A DNA stretch of 64,000 nucleotides from Pseudomonas deceptionensis (GTDB taxonomy: Bacteria; Pseudomonadota; Gammaproteobacteria; Pseudomonadales; Pseudomonadaceae): assembly GCF_900106095.1 (NCBI RefSeq), contig NZ_FNUD01000002.1, positions 3,865,501-3,929,500 of the forward strand, given 5' to 3'. Position numbers and translations under genes: made by a program. The notes beneath the pieces were generated by a model, which was not told where the DNA came from, did not search any database, and saw nothing but the letters and a program-made list of their open reading frames with translations. Position 1 is the stretch's first letter. Every line of letters starts with the position of its first letter. Of the stretch, positions 48,133-57,620 are shown piece after piece.

Positions 48133-49851
48133 TTACAGGAAGAAATCCATACGGAAATAGATCGGTGCTTCGCGCTCGGTGATCACATCCGGTCGTTCCA
48201 GAGAGTGGGCAAAGGTCACGCTGGCGCTGAGGTTGCGGCCACGGGCAAACAGCTCCAGCGAATTGCTGGAGACTCGACCACTTAGCTCCCGGCTGTAGCG
48301 ACCGTGGCGTATCACTCCCTGGTCGTAGCCGAGGCTGGTGCCGTAATCGGTAAATACCGGGCGCAGCCAGTCCAGAGTTACCGGGCGCAACCAGCGCAGG
48401 TCGTTGCGCCAATAACCGCCGCTGTCGCCGGAAAGCTGTTGGTCCTTGTAACCACGCACCGAGGCTGAACCGCCCAAACTCATGCGTTGCGGGCTGAACA
48501 GCACATCCTCACTGCGTTGGCCGGTGGCCATGCTGGTAAAACTGAAGGACTCGCCCCATAGCTTGAGCGGATGCAAATAGCTGATGGTCGCGGTGTATTT
48601 GCGGTATCGGGCGTTTGGCATGCCCCGCTTGAGGTTGTGACTACCTTGAGCATCAAAGGCTCCGATGCCGTTTTGCATGCCGACATCCAGGTTGACGAAG
48701 GCATTGGCGATGCGCCGGCCGTGGTTGATGCCAACCTGAAATTCGCTGAGGCGGTGGCTGCTGTTGCGCAGTCGTGAATCTGTGATGTAGTTATTGGAGC
48801 GCATATGCGCCAGACCGGTATTGAGGGAGGTTTTACTCATCGCGTCGCGATGGACCACCCGCTCGGCACGCAGTTGATGGTTTGCACTGTCCCCGGATTG
48901 TTTAAAACCATGGCCGTTAAGTTGTACGACTGAACGGTAGCCACTCTGGCTATAGGTATAAGCGAAGTTCCACCAGCCCCATGGCAGGTTGTAATAAAGC
49001 ATCGCGTTCTTTGAGGTTTTCAGGCGATCACTGAGCGCGTCATGCCCACCGCGCAGAACCAGTTGATCCGCAAGGCCTAACGGGCTGTCCCATTCAAAAC
49101 CTGTACCCCACTGTTGCTCGCCGGTACTCTTTTGGCCGTCATTGTTACGCGACAGGCTAGCGCGCCAAAGCTGCTGCGGATCGTTCTTCACCAGCACGGT
49201 ACTGCCGCCCACTTCACTGCCGGGGGCCAGTTCCATTTGTGCCTTGTTGGAAGGCAAGCGGTTGAGTTGATCAATCGCCTGCTCGATTTCTCGAAGATTA
49301 AGCTGACTGCCATCCTGTCCGGGAAAGACCATGGCCAATTCGCGATTCGACAGACCACTGTTGTCCGAGCTCTTGAAGCTTTCGAGCTTGCCTTCCACCA
49401 CCAGCACTTGCAGATAACCTTTAGACAAGTCCTGTTGCGGCAGATAAGCGCGACTTGTGACCAGGCCCCTGTCGATGTACAGGTTAGTGATGGTTTTGAG
49501 TAATTCGTTAAGTTGCGCTACGCCAAGACACTGCCCGATGTAAGGCTTGAGCACACCCTCGCGCTCACCAGCGGACAGGCTGTCGGCGCCTTTGATTTCG
49601 ATGGTTTTAACAGGAAAACAGCGGCTGCCTGTTGCGGCAACCGGGGTTGCGGGGGGCTCTTTTTTACCCGGTAACGCCTGGAGTTCTTCAAGTCGGCGCC
49701 GTTGTTCTTCAAGCAATCGCTCTTGGCGATCACGAATCAACTCTTGCTCACCCGGTGTCGGTAGCGGGGCCGCCACGGCAGAGCTCGGTCCCGCCAGGCA
49801 ACCGAACAAAACCAAAGATAACAACCTCTTCCCAAGGAGAAATTTAAACAT
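48133..49851 (-). CDS. cdiB: CdiB two-partner-secretion outer-membrane transporter
   Basis: 572 residues from the ATG at 49851, the first with a clean signal peptide (MFKFLLGKRLLSLVLFGCLA); upstream in-frame codons add no signal. A proline/Glu/Arg-rich plug helix (residues 30-65, LEEQRRRLEELQ) precedes two POTRA domains (FPVKTIEIKGADSL, DLSKGYLQVLVVEGKLESF) and a 16-strand barrel with the VRGY-type lid-lock motif (SASVRGYKDQQLS), ending in a terminal aromatic (RMDFFL). Exports CdiA. First gene of the locus, next to tRNA-Gly. Confidence 0.95.
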   Translation of the reverse strand: MFKFLLGKRLLSLVLFGCLAGPSSAVAAPLPTPGEQELIRDRQERLLEEQRRRLEELQALPGKKEPPATPVAATGSRCFPVKTIEIKGADSLSAGEREGVLKPYIGQCLGVAQLNELLKTITNLYIDRGLVTSRAYLPQQDLSKGYLQVLVVEGKLESFKSSDNSGLSNRELAMVFPGQDGSQLNLREIEQAIDQLNRLPSNKAQMELAPGSEVGGSTVLVKNDPQQLWRASLSRNNDGQKSTGEQQWGTGFEWDSPLGLADQLVLRGGHDALSDRLKTSKNAMLYYNLPWGWWNFAYTYSQSGYRSVVQLNGHGFKQSGDSANHQLRAERVVHRDAMSKTSLNTGLAHMRSNNYITDSRLRNSSHRLSEFQVGINHGRRIANAFVNLDVGMQNGIGAFDAQGSHNLKRGMPNARYRKYTATISYLHPLKLWGESFSFTSMATGQRSEDVLFSPQRMSLGGSASVRGYKDQQLSGDSGGYWRNDLRWLRPVTLDWLRPVFTDYGTSLGYDQGVIRHGRYSRELSGRVSSNSLELFARGRNLSASVTFAHSLERPDVITEREAPIYFRMDFFL

Positions 49852-50118
49852 GCTGATTCCGTCCATGCCGCATTGACTTGGCTGTGAGCAAGCCAGTGCC
49901 TTTTTTGCGCTTTGCACGACCGCGCAGTTGCTGCGGTCCAGCGAGGGCGGAATCTTTTACTTTCTTGGTTAAAAAGTATTTAGGACCGTTCTGAAAGCAG
50001 GGACAGAATGTTCTTGCGGGTAATCCTTGGGTGATGCACTACACAATCAAAGACACCCGCAAAGCCACAGAGCTGACTCAAACCATGGCTGTTGCCCTGA
50101 ATCGAAAATCAGAAACGA

Positions 50119-50152
50119 AAAAGCCCCGTTGCTTTTCAGCTACGGGGCTTTT
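50119..50152. terminator. Bidirectional terminator near cdiB
   Basis: AAAAGCCCCGT (50119-50129) pairs with ACGGGGCTTTT (50142-50152), a strong GC stem with A/T flanks on both sides. It lies between tRNA-Gly and cdiB and insulates the CDI locus from the tRNA/pgsA side. Confidence 0.8.
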
Positions 50153-50310
50153 CCTATGTGATTTTTCAGCTGTCGACCGGGCCAGCGTCATCAGCCAGCG
50201 TCCTGCATACGTCGTCTTTTTGGGGGGGGAGCCAGCCGATTTCAGAAGACGGAATTCAGTACAACTTTCCGTGGGCTGGAGGGAGATCTTGATGGAACTC
50301 CACAAACGAA

Positions 50311-50334
50311 AAAAGCGACCCTAAGGTCGCTTTT
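50311..50334 (-). terminator. Terminator downstream of tRNA-Gly
   Basis: Read on the minus strand: GCGACC-TTAG-GGTCGC followed by TTTTTTCG. It is about 55 bases beyond the tRNA 3' end and would end the gacA-uvrC-pgsA-tRNA transcript. Confidence 0.8.
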
Positions 50335-50387
50335 CACAGGCTTAAGGGAGCAACTGAAATTCAGTTGATGCCCTCATAACCATAATT

Positions 50388-50463
<76 letters not shown>

Positions 50464-50529
50464 GTCTTGGTGCTGGGCATTCTATAGGTTTAAAAGAATG
50501 CGTCAACCCCTTGATTCAAAAAGTTTTAT

Positions 50530-51087
50530 TTATTTTACGGAGGTTGTCTTCAAATGCGGCCAGGCAGCCCGCAGGTACTGAAGCATCGACCATAAGGTCA
50601 ACCCGGCGGCCACCAGCAACAGCCCATACCCCACCAAAACCCAGAAGCTGAAATCGGATGGGTTGGCCAGCAGGATGATCAGGGCCAGCATTTGCGCCGC
50701 GGTTTTCCATTTGCCCATGTTCGATACGGCAACCTGTGCTCGCGCACCCAGTTCTGCCATCCACTCGCGCAACGCGGAAATGACAATTTCACGGCCAATA
50801 ATCACCGCTGCCGGCAAGGTCAACCACACATTGTGATGCTCTTGCACCAGCAAAACCAACGCCACGGCAACCATCAGCTTGTCAGCTACCGGGTCCAGAA
50901 AGGCGCCAAAAGGCGTACTTTGCTCCAGCCGTCTGGCCAGATACCCGTCAAGCCAGTCCGTCGCCGCCGCAAATGCGAAGACTGAGCTGGCGGCTACATA
51001 ACTCCAGCTGTACGGCATGTAGAACAACAGAATGAAGAAAGGAATAAGTAGAACGCGTAGTACGGTGATCAAATTAGGGATATTCAT
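50530..51087 (-). CDS. pgsA: CDP-diacylglycerol-glycerol-3-phosphate phosphatidyltransferase
   Basis: 185 residues from the ATG at 51087 ([12 protein letters not shown]); a GTG two codons earlier is less likely. Four or five hydrophobic spans and the CDP-alcohol phosphotransferase motif D-G-x2-A-R-x8-G-x3-D-x3-D, here [25 protein letters not shown]. Makes phosphatidylglycerophosphate from CDP-diacylglycerol at the inner membrane. Sits 32 bases after uvrC and before tRNA-Gly. Confidence 0.95.
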   Translation of the reverse strand: MNIPNLITVLRVLLIPFFILLFYMPYSWSYVAASSVFAFAAATDWLDGYLARRLEQSTPFGAFLDPVADKLMVAVALVLLVQEHHNVWLTLPAAVIIGREIVISALREWMAELGARAQVAVSNMGKWKTAAQMLALIILLANPSDFSFWVLVGYGLLLVAAGLTLWSMLQYLRAAWPHLKTTSVK

Positions 51088-51119
51088 CGGCACAACTGGC
51101 TACGAGGTGAGGTGGCATT

Positions 51120-52943
51120 CTACTCGCTGTGCAGGTTTGCATAAATCAACTCAGCGAGCTTTTTACTGATCCCGGGTGCTTTGGCGATCTCCTCGATGCT
51201 TGCACGAGACAGCTCCTGTAAGCCACCAAAATGTTTCAATAAATCTCGGCGACGGGTCGGCCCTACCCCTGCAATGCCTTCCAGGGTTGAGGTTCGACGG
51301 GTTTTGCCGCGGCGGGCGCGATGCCCGGTAATGGCAAAACGGTGAGCTTCGTCACGGATCTGCTGGATCAAATGCAGGGCCGGCGAGTCGCCTTTCAATG
51401 TGAATTCATGGGCCGCGTCATTCAAATAGAGGGTTTCAAAACCGGCTTTACGGGTCGCGCCCTTGGCGACACCAAGCAGAATCAGGTCGGGTACGGCCAG
51501 TTCATTGAGCACATCACGGGCCATTGAAAGCTGCCCCTTGCCCCCGTCTACCAGCAAGATGTCGGGCAACTTGCCCTCCCCCTCTTTAAGCCGGCTGAAT
51601 CGGCGCATCAACGCCTGGTGCATGGCCGCATAGTCGTCGCCAGGGGTGACGCCCTCAATGTTAAAACGCCTGTAGTCCGACTTGATCGGACCTTCCGGGC
51701 CAAACACCACGCAGGACGCGACCGTTGCCTCGCCGCTGGAGTGGCTGATGTCGTAGCACTCCAGGCGCTGCGGAATCTCGTCGAGCTTCAATACTTGAGC
51801 CAGGGCCTCAAAGCGCGCCGCCACATGCAGACGGTTGGCCAGGCGAGCCCCCAGGGCCTGTTCGGCGTTGGTCACGGCCAACTGCTGCCATCGGGCCCGG
51901 GTGCCGCGCACCCGGTAGCTGATCGCCAGCTCACGGCCACGCAGCTCTTCGATGGCCTCGATAATGGCCCCGAAGCTCTCGTGTTCCACGTTGACGATCA
52001 GTTCGCTTGGCAGGTCGCGCTCGGGGCTGCTGATGTAGTACTGCCCGAGAAACGCCGCCATGACTTCGGCCACGTCTTCTTCGATACCGACCTGAGGGAA
52101 GAAGTTCTTGCTGCCCAACACCCGACCGCCGCGCACATTGATCAAATGCACACAGGCGCCGCCAGGGTTCACAAACGCAGCAATCACGTCCACGTCCCCC
52201 GTACCGCCTTCCATGCTTTGCTGGTCCTGTACCCGGCGCAGCAGGGAAATCTGGTCACGCACCTCTGCGGCACGTTCAAAGTCGAGGGTACTGGCGGCCT
52301 GCTCCATTGCACTGTTGAGCTCGTCGGTCAGCGCGCTACTGCGCCCCTCAAGGAACATGATCGAGTGACGTACGTCCTCGGCATACTCCTTTGGGTCAAC
52401 AAGCCCGACACAGGGCGCTTTGCAGCGCTTGATCTGGTACTGCAAGCAAGGGCGCGTTCTGTTTTTGAAGTAGCTGTCTTCGCACTGACGCACCAGAAAA
52501 GTCTTCTGCAAGATGCTCAGACTTTCCCGAATTGCCCCTGCACTGGGGTAAGGCCCGAAGTATTTGCCTTTTTGCTTCTTGGCGCCGCGATGAATGCTCA
52601 GGCGCGGGTATTCACCGTCGGACAGAAACACATACGGATAGGACTTATCGTCGCGCAGCAGGATGTTGTACGGCGGGCGCCATTCCTTGATAAGCGTCTG
52701 TTCAAGCAACAGCGCTTCGGTTTCGTTGGCGGTAATGGTGGTTTCAATTTGCGCGATGCGGGCAACAAGCGCAGCCGTTTTGGGCGCCAGTCCGGTTTTG
52801 CGGAAGTAGCTGGCCAGGCGTTTTTTAAGGTGCTTGGCCTTGCCCACGTAAAGCAGCCGCGCATTGCTGTCGAACATGCGATACACGCCAGGCCGACCAC
52901 TGCAGGTCGAAAGAAATGCACTTGCATCGAACACGTCAGTCAT
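51120..52943 (-). CDS. uvrC: Excinuclease ABC subunit C
   Basis: 607 residues from the ATG at 52943, the usual UvrC length. N-terminal GIY-YIG nuclease ([27 protein letters not shown]), a central Cys-rich segment ([15 protein letters not shown]) and UVR motif, the C-terminal RNase H-like nuclease, and the tandem HhH domain ([20 protein letters not shown]). It makes both incisions in nucleotide excision repair. It starts 2 bases after the gacA stop, the conserved gacA-uvrC operon of gamma-proteobacteria. Confidence 0.97.
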   Translation of the reverse strand: MTDVFDASAFLSTCSGRPGVYRMFDSNARLLYVGKAKHLKKRLASYFRKTGLAPKTAALVARIAQIETTITANETEALLLEQTLIKEWRPPYNILLRDDKSYPYVFLSDGEYPRLSIHRGAKKQKGKYFGPYPSAGAIRESLSILQKTFLVRQCEDSYFKNRTRPCLQYQIKRCKAPCVGLVDPKEYAEDVRHSIMFLEGRSSALTDELNSAMEQAASTLDFERAAEVRDQISLLRRVQDQQSMEGGTGDVDVIAAFVNPGGACVHLINVRGGRVLGSKNFFPQVGIEEDVAEVMAAFLGQYYISSPERDLPSELIVNVEHESFGAIIEAIEELRGRELAISYRVRGTRARWQQLAVTNAEQALGARLANRLHVAARFEALAQVLKLDEIPQRLECYDISHSSGEATVASCVVFGPEGPIKSDYRRFNIEGVTPGDDYAAMHQALMRRFSRLKEGEGKLPDILLVDGGKGQLSMARDVLNELAVPDLILLGVAKGATRKAGFETLYLNDAAHEFTLKGDSPALHLIQQIRDEAHRFAITGHRARRGKTRRTSTLEGIAGVGPTRRRDLLKHFGGLQELSRASIEEIAKAPGISKKLAELIYANLHSE

Positions 52944-52945
52944 CG

Positions 52946-53584
52946 TCAACCAGCATCAACCATGCCGTGGCGAACAGCCAGCAAGGCCAGTTCAACATCA
53001 CTTTTGACCGATAGCTTCTCGTAAATACGGTAGCGGTAGGTGTTGACCGTCTTGGGCGACAAGCACAGCTTGTCTGAAATGACCTGAACCTTCTGACAGC
53101 CGACAATCATCAACGCGATCTGGATTTCGCGCTCCGACAAGGCATCAAAGGGGGAATCACTGGCAGGCTGAAAGGACTTAAGCGCCAATTGCTGGGCGAC
53201 CTGCGGGCTGATATAGCGCTGGCCGGCGAACACCAGGCGAATCGCCTGGACCATTTCAGCCAGCCCTGCGCCTTTGGTCATGTAGCCCGCAGCGCCCGCT
53301 TGCAGCAAACGCGTCGGGAAAGGATCCTCTTCGCACACGGTCACGGCGACCACCTTGATGTCCGGGTGGCTGCGCATCATCTTGCGAGTTGCCTCCAGGC
53401 CGCCGATGCCAGGCATTTTGACATCCATCAGGACTACATCCGGTTTCAACTCACGAGCCTTGAGCAGTGATTCCTCACCGGACTCGGCTTGACCGACCAC
53501 TTGCAGACCCTCGATATCGGCCAGCATTCGTGTGATCCCTGTACGCACAAGATCGTGATCATCGACCACTAGAACCCGAATCAA
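52946..53584 (-). CDS. gacA: Response regulator GacA
   Basis: 212 residues from a TTG start at 53584 (GAGGTG upstream). The receiver domain has the acidic pocket D8-D9 and phospho-acceptor D54 ([10 protein letters not shown]), and a LuxR-type HTH closes the protein ([34 protein letters not shown]). Partner of the sensor kinase GacS; it activates rsm small RNAs and thereby secondary metabolism and secretion. Cotranscribed with uvrC. TTG starts are known for Pseudomonas gacA. Confidence 0.96.
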   Translation of the reverse strand: MIRVLVVDDHDLVRTGITRMLADIEGLQVVGQAESGEESLLKARELKPDVVLMDVKMPGIGGLEATRKMMRSHPDIKVVAVTVCEEDPFPTRLLQAGAAGYMTKGAGLAEMVQAIRLVFAGQRYISPQVAQQLALKSFQPASDSPFDALSEREIQIALMIVGCQKVQVISDKLCLSPKTVNTYRYRIYEKLSVKSDVELALLAVRHGMVDAG

Positions 53585-53699
53585 GTCGACACCTCGCAAA
53601 TTGGTCTTGTTTGATTGCCGACACCTTAGCAAAAACTCTTCAACCAACCTACCGACATGCGTCAACTATCCTCGTTAAAAAGTTAAATTCTGTAAAGGT

Positions 53700-54080
53700 T
53701 CATTCCTTGACCGGATCGAGTTTCTGAAGTCCAAGGCGCTCTTTTAACAATTGAGGCGCAGAGAACTCGGCCAGGGTCGTGGTCAACCGGCGGATCGCGG
53801 CCTGATCTTCCTTGTGCAGTACACGGAAGCTGATCAGGACCCTTTCTTCTATATGACTGAGGTTGTCGATCAATGTTGGCGTAGGGGTGCCCGTCAAGAC
53901 ATAAAGCACATCCACGCCACGCACTGCGACGCGGGAGAGGTAGTCGGCCTTCGGCGCACGATCGCCATTTTCATATTTGCCCTGGGCATTCGCCTCGACG
54001 CCACCAATTTCGCCAAAAGATTTCTGCGATAAACCTAATCGCTCTCTTTCCTGGCGCAAGCGCAAACCAATTCCACTCAT
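53700..54080 (-). CDS. XRE-family helix-turn-helix regulator
   Basis: 126 residues from the ATG at 54080 (MSGIGLRLRQERERLGLSQK); an upstream ATG at 54098 is possible. The HTH spans residues 5-60 (SQKSFGEIGGVEANAQGKYENG), followed by a short C-terminal region without a peptidase domain. It resembles small phage-type repressors found in pseudomonads. It diverges from the gp16-like gene across an 81-base region with paired TTTGAAC elements and may control it. Confidence 0.8.
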   Translation of the reverse strand: MSGIGLRLRQERERLGLSQKSFGEIGGVEANAQGKYENGDRAPKADYLSRVAVRGVDVLYVLTGTPTPTLIDNLSHIEERVLISFRVLHKEDQAAIRRLTTTLAEFSAPQLLKERLGLQKLDPVKE

Positions 54081-54117
54081 TTGGATGTAGGATCCCATTT
54101 TAAACACCCGCAAGGAT

Positions 54118-54161
54118 GGTATAATCCATGAATATTAAACAACTTTGAACGGTTTTGAACT
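54118..54161 (+). promoter_or_regulatory. Divergent promoter with TTTGAAC direct repeats
   Basis: A consensus -10 TATAAT lies at 54120-54125 and two TTTGAAC copies at 54144-54150 and 54154-54160, spaced exactly 10 bases. One helical turn between repeats suggests a regulator-binding site just before the gp16-like start, most simply for the XRE protein. Confidence 0.55.
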
Positions 54162-54404
54162 ATGACCGGAATTCGTACTGCCGCACAAGCCAAGGCTTGG
54201 CTGGAACACCAGGGAAAGTCCGTTCAAGAGTTCGCTCGGGAACATGGCGTCGACCCGGCTACCACTTATCAAGTGCTCGCCGGGCGCAAAAAAGGGAAGC
54301 GTGGTGAAGCCCACAAAGTAGCGGTTCTTCTGGGCATGAAGGACGGCATCATCGTCCCCCAGACCACACTTTCGGTAGACATGAAAGGTGAGGAGATCGT
54401 TTGA
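54162..54404 (+). CDS. Small DNA-binding protein, gp16-like
   Basis: 80 residues: GIRTAAQAKAWLEHQGKSVQ, FAREHGVDPATTYQVLAGRK with a basic KKGKRGEAHKVAVLLG tail. The sequence is a phage-associated small HTH regulator type common in Pseudomonas (gp16-like). It forms a divergent pair with the XRE gene. Function unknown; likely a repressor/antirepressor-style pair left from a phage or bacteriocin module. Confidence 0.75.
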   Translation: MTGIRTAAQAKAWLEHQGKSVQEFAREHGVDPATTYQVLAGRKKGKRGEAHKVAVLLGMKDGIIVPQTTLSVDMKGEEIV

Positions 54405-54441
54405 GTATGCACCTATTCGGTCGTGACTCCCGATTTAGTAT

Positions 54442-54588
54442 TCAGACCGCTCTCCTCCATTGCTGCATGTACAGCTGCAGGGCCTGAAAGGCCGAAAACA
54501 GGGCTCCCCAGTGTTCGGGACGCCCCCGCAGAAATACCGCCCTCCTCTTATAAACGTACAGGCGATAGCCTTTACGGCCAGTCCGCAT
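54442..54588 (-). CDS. Small conserved-looking ORF (48 aa)
   Basis: A 48-codon minus-strand frame, MRTGRKGYRLYVYKRRAVFL..RPEHWGALFSAFQALQLYMQQ, basic at the N-terminus and helical at the C-terminus. No Shine-Dalgarno sequence precedes it. No function can be given. Confidence 0.4.
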   Translation of the reverse strand: MRTGRKGYRLYVYKRRAVFLRGRPEHWGALFSAFQALQLYMQQWRRAV

Positions 54589-54655
54589 AGTATTTTTTTA
54601 TTGAACAGGTGCATTCGCCTCGAGTAAGCTGCGATCCATCAATCGGAGACAACCC

Positions 54656-54790
54656 ATGTTGCATCACGCCCCCACAGACATTTGCAAGACCGCACGCGAT
54701 TCGCGTCTGGCTGCAGCTGTGTGCGCGAACAACATGCACTCCGTTGCACGATTTTATTTTGGGTATTGGTTTAGCCACTGGCGCGCCTGA
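54656..54790 (+). CDS. Aromatic-rich leader peptide of the DAHP synthase gene
   Basis: 44 codons with CGGAG 6 bases before the ATG. Residues 33-42 read FYFGYWFSHW: three Phe, two Tyr and two Trp among ten residues, just before the stop. It is followed after 49 bases by a strong terminator and then the DAHP synthase gene. This is the standard layout of ribosome-mediated attenuation responding to charged tRNA-Phe, Tyr and Trp. Confidence 0.75.
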   Translation: MLHHAPTDICKTARDSRLAAAVCANNMHSVARFYFGYWFSHWRA

Positions 54791-54799
54791 TACCCACAC

Positions 54800-54876
54800 G
54801 GCGCCCACTACTTAGGGGTCGCCTACCAGAGAATTCTCACCCCCGGTCGGCTTCCCGATCGGGGGTTTTGTTTTTT
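54800..54876 (+). promoter_or_regulatory. Attenuator: competing hairpins and intrinsic terminator
   Basis: Terminator stem CCCCGGTCGG-CTTC-CCGATCGGGG (54841-54864) followed by TTTTGTTTTTT. Upstream, AGGGGT (54814-54819) can pair either with GGCGCCC region (54800-54806, pause-type helix with CGCC) or with ACCCC at 54839-54843, which would destroy the terminator. These alternative pairings make an attenuator linked to the leader peptide. Confidence 0.7.
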
Positions 54877-54912
54877 CAGGCCCCGACAATTATCAATTTG
54901 AGGATTTACCCC

Positions 54913-55065
54913 ATGAACTACGCCACTTATTACCGCTTCGACCTTTGCACTGCATGGCGATTTATCAGCCGCCGTTCGGGACAGCCTGCCGCCTCCGAAC
55001 GGACCCACATTGGTGGCACGCAAGCACTCACAGCCAGTTTGGCCAATTGTCGAACACCCCAGTAG
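54913..55065 (+). CDS. Second candidate leader ORF upstream of DAHP synthase
   Basis: 50 codons with GAGGA upstream of the ATG. The N-terminus MNYATYYRFDLCTAWRFI again concentrates aromatic residues (three Tyr, two Phe, one Trp in 16). It lies after the terminator and ends 47 bases before the DAHP synthase start, where a GCGGG-AGAA-CCCGC stem (55076-55090) occurs. It could tune translation of the enzyme; its protein may have no other role. Confidence 0.55.
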   Translation: MNYATYYRFDLCTAWRFISRRSGQPAASERTHIGGTQALTASLANCRTPQ

Positions 55066-55112
55066 GGCTGAGCGCGCGGGAGAACCCGCCGCCTGCCCAG
55101 GAAGCACACACC

Positions 55113-56201
55113 ATGAACGCATCCGTTTCAGCTCTGCCAGCCGTACACACTGCCACTACCAAGATTTCGACCCGTCGCCTGCCCAGCGCAGCGCAACTCA
55201 AACAGCAACTGCCCCTGAGCGACAAGCTTCGCGAACAGGTGAGCAGCCAGCGCCAGGCCATCCGCGCCATTCTGAACGGTGAAGACTCCCGTTTACTGGT
55301 TGTTGTCGGCCCCTGCTCTATCCACGACCCCCTCGCCGCACTTGAATACGCCAGCCATCTCGCTGCCCTGGCCCACGAAGTTCGCGACGACATGCTGCTG
55401 GTCATGCGTGCCTACATCGAAAAACCGCGCACCACGGTGGGCTGGAAAGGCCTGGCCTACGACCCGCACCTGGATGGCAGCGATGACATGGCCCATGGCT
55501 TGACCCTGTCACGCGAACTGATGCTGGAAATGCTGCGCATGGGCCTGCCCGTTGCAACCGAGTTGCTGCAACCCATTGCAGCCGGATACTTCGACGACCT
55601 GCTGGGCTGGGTGGCCATTGGTGCCCGCACCACCGAATCGCAAATCCACCGCGAAATGGCCAGCGGCCTTGATCTGCCGGTCGGGTTCAAAAACGGTACA
55701 GACGGCGGCGTCGCCATCGCCTGTGACGCCATGCGCTCTGCTGCACACAGCCATCGCCACTTCGGCGTGGATAGCCAGGGCCATCCGGCAATCGTTGAAA
55801 CTCGCGGTAACCCCGACACCCATTTGGTTCTGCGCGGCGGCCACAGCGGCCCGAACTACGACCAAGCCAGTGTGGCCAAGGCCCGCGCCGGGCTGGAAAA
55901 GAGCGCCATCCCCGCGCGCTTGATGGTTGACTGCAGCCATGCCAACAGCGGCAAAGACCCGCTGCGCCAGCCGGATGTGTTCAACGATGTGCTTGCACAA
56001 CGCCTGGCAGGTGATCATTCACTGATTGGCATGATGCTCGAAAGCCATCTATTCGAAGGCTGCCAGCCTCTGAGCGCGAACATGCGCTACGGCGTTTCCG
56101 TGACCGACGGCTGCCTGGGCTGGGATGCAACCGAGCGACTGCTTCGCAACGCAGCCCGCCAACTGCAAGCGCAGCGTTGTACTGCCCGCGCCATCGCCTG
56201 A
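55113..56201 (+). CDS. 3-deoxy-7-phosphoheptulonate (DAHP) synthase, class I
   Basis: 362 residues from the ATG at 55113 (AGGAAG upstream); a longer open frame to 54945 overlaps the second leader. Class I AroF/G/H type: VVVGPCSIHDPLAALEYA, YIEKPRTTVGWKGLAYDPHLDG, PVGFKNGTDGG, RGGHSGPNY and DCSHANSGK provide the metal and PEP/E4P ligands. It condenses PEP and erythrose-4-phosphate, the first step of the shikimate pathway. Expression is likely controlled by the upstream attenuator. Which aromatic amino acid inhibits it cannot be read from sequence. Confidence 0.92.
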   Translation: MNASVSALPAVHTATTKISTRRLPSAAQLKQQLPLSDKLREQVSSQRQAIRAILNGEDSRLLVVVGPCSIHDPLAALEYASHLAALAHEVRDDMLLVMRAYIEKPRTTVGWKGLAYDPHLDGSDDMAHGLTLSRELMLEMLRMGLPVATELLQPIAAGYFDDLLGWVAIGARTTESQIHREMASGLDLPVGFKNGTDGGVAIACDAMRSAAHSHRHFGVDSQGHPAIVETRGNPDTHLVLRGGHSGPNYDQASVAKARAGLEKSAIPARLMVDCSHANSGKDPLRQPDVFNDVLAQRLAGDHSLIGMMLESHLFEGCQPLSANMRYGVSVTDGCLGWDATERLLRNAARQLQAQRCTARAIA

Positions 56202-56309
56202 CAACCGCATTCGACAAACCTCAGCGCAATCCGGACAAAGCCCGCGGTTGCGCGAAGCCGATTTCGACTAAGGTGTTTTTATAGTTAAAAATACCCGGCG
56301 AGATTGATC

Positions 56310-57191
56310 ATGGATGACTCTGCAAGTACGCAATACCCGATTTTATTGATACACGGCCTTTTTGGATTCGACCGTATTGGCTCCCACCAGTATTTCAATG
56401 GCATCAAGGAAGCGCTCAACTACCGTGGGGCCAGCGTTTATATTCCGTTTATTTCTGCAACCAATGGCAATGAAGAACGTGGCGTTCAGCTGCTCAAGCA
56501 AATTCTCGCCCTGCGCAAACAGACCGGCGCACGGCGGGTCAACCTGATAGGCCACAGCCAGGGCGCCCTGACTGCGCGCTATGTGGCAGCCATCGCCCCT
56601 GAAACCGTCGCCTCCGTAACGTCTGTCAGCGGCCCCAACCACGGTTCGGAACTGGCTGACCGCTTGCGTCAGGCCTTTGCCCCGGGAAAGTTCGGTGAAG
56701 CCGTCGCTGCGAGACTGACCACGGCATTCAGCGCATTCCTGTCAAACCTCAGCGGCCACCCGCACCTGTCCCAGCACGCACTGAACGCCCTCAATGCCTT
56801 GACCACCGAGGGCGTCGCGGCCTTCAACCTCAAATACCCCCAGGGCCTGCCTGAAACCTGGGGCGCGATGGGCCCCGAGCAGGTGGATGATGTTTTCTAT
56901 TATTCTTGGAGCGGCATTATCAAAGGCTCACGGCTGTCGGAGTCATTGAACCTGCTCGACCCTCTGCACAACGCCTGCCGGGTATTCGGCAGCTTTTTTA
57001 CCCGAGAGAGCAAAGAGAATGACGGAATGGTCGGGCGCTTCAGCTCGCACCTTGGTCATGTGATCCGCTCGGACTACCCCCTGGACCACCTTGACACCAT
57101 CAACCAGATGGCACGCATGAGCAGAAAAACCGTCAATCCGGTCGAGCTTTATGTCGAACACGCCAAGCTTCTGAAAAATAAAGGTTTATAA
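56310..57191 (+). CDS. Triacylglycerol lipase, P. fragi type (leaderless)
   Basis: 293 residues from the ATG at 56310. Oxyanion-hole region YPILLIHGLFGFDRIG, nucleophile elbow GHSQG with S83, then D238 (NDGMVGRFSSHLG) and H260 (PLDHLDTINQ), the same length and triad positions as P. fragi lipase. There is no classical signal peptide and no Lif foldase gene next to it, as in the foldase-independent subfamily I lipases thought to leave by a type I exporter. Isolated gene. Confidence 0.88.
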   Translation: MDDSASTQYPILLIHGLFGFDRIGSHQYFNGIKEALNYRGASVYIPFISATNGNEERGVQLLKQILALRKQTGARRVNLIGHSQGALTARYVAAIAPETVASVTSVSGPNHGSELADRLRQAFAPGKFGEAVAARLTTAFSAFLSNLSGHPHLSQHALNALNALTTEGVAAFNLKYPQGLPETWGAMGPEQVDDVFYYSWSGIIKGSRLSESLNLLDPLHNACRVFGSFFTRESKENDGMVGRFSSHLGHVIRSDYPLDHLDTINQMARMSRKTVNPVELYVEHAKLLKNKGL

Positions 57192-57319
57192 AAACCGCCC
57201 GGTAGCACCCGGGCAGGCAGTGATCCGCCAGTCCGCAAAAACCCGAAACAGCACTTTTGCCGAGAAAAACCCTGATGAATCCGGTAGGCTCGGCACTTTC
57301 TTGAAAGGAGTACTCCCTC

Positions 57320-57601
57320 ATGGCTAAAGCCACTGCCCGTCACATCCTGGTTGCCACCGAAGACAAGTGCAACGAACTGAAAGCCCAAATCGAAGGCGGC
57401 GCTGATTTCGCCGAAGTTGCCAAGGCAAACTCTTCTTGCCCATCCAGCCGTCAGGGCGGCGACCTGGGTTCTTTCGGTCCAGGCCAGATGGTTAAAGAAT
57501 TCGACACCGTCGTTTTCAGCGCGCCAATCAACGTGGTACAGGGCCCGGTTAAAACCCAGTTCGGCTACCACCTGCTGGAAGTCACCAGCCGCCAGGACTA
57601 A
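57320..57601 (+). CDS. ppiC: PpiC-type parvulin peptidyl-prolyl isomerase
   Basis: A complete 93-residue single-domain parvulin: ATARHILVATEDKCNELKAQ, GADFAEVAKANSSCPSSRQGG, DLGSFGPGQMVKEFDTVVF and TQFGYHLLEV, with the conserved His, Cys, Phe and His of the active site. Cytosolic, no signal peptide. AAAGGAG precedes the start; a strong terminator follows. Confidence 0.95.
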   Translation: MAKATARHILVATEDKCNELKAQIEGGADFAEVAKANSSCPSSRQGGDLGSFGPGQMVKEFDTVVFSAPINVVQGPVKTQFGYHLLEVTSRQD

Positions 57602-57620
57602 TCCTCCCCGCGCTGCGTGA

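Noticed and set aside
50031..50324. 97-codon frame between tRNA-Gly and cdiB
   Set aside because: It runs through the terminator hairpin and has no family features.
51618..53024. 468-codon plus-strand open frame
   Set aside because: Antisense to uvrC, whose domains are fully recognisable on the other strand.
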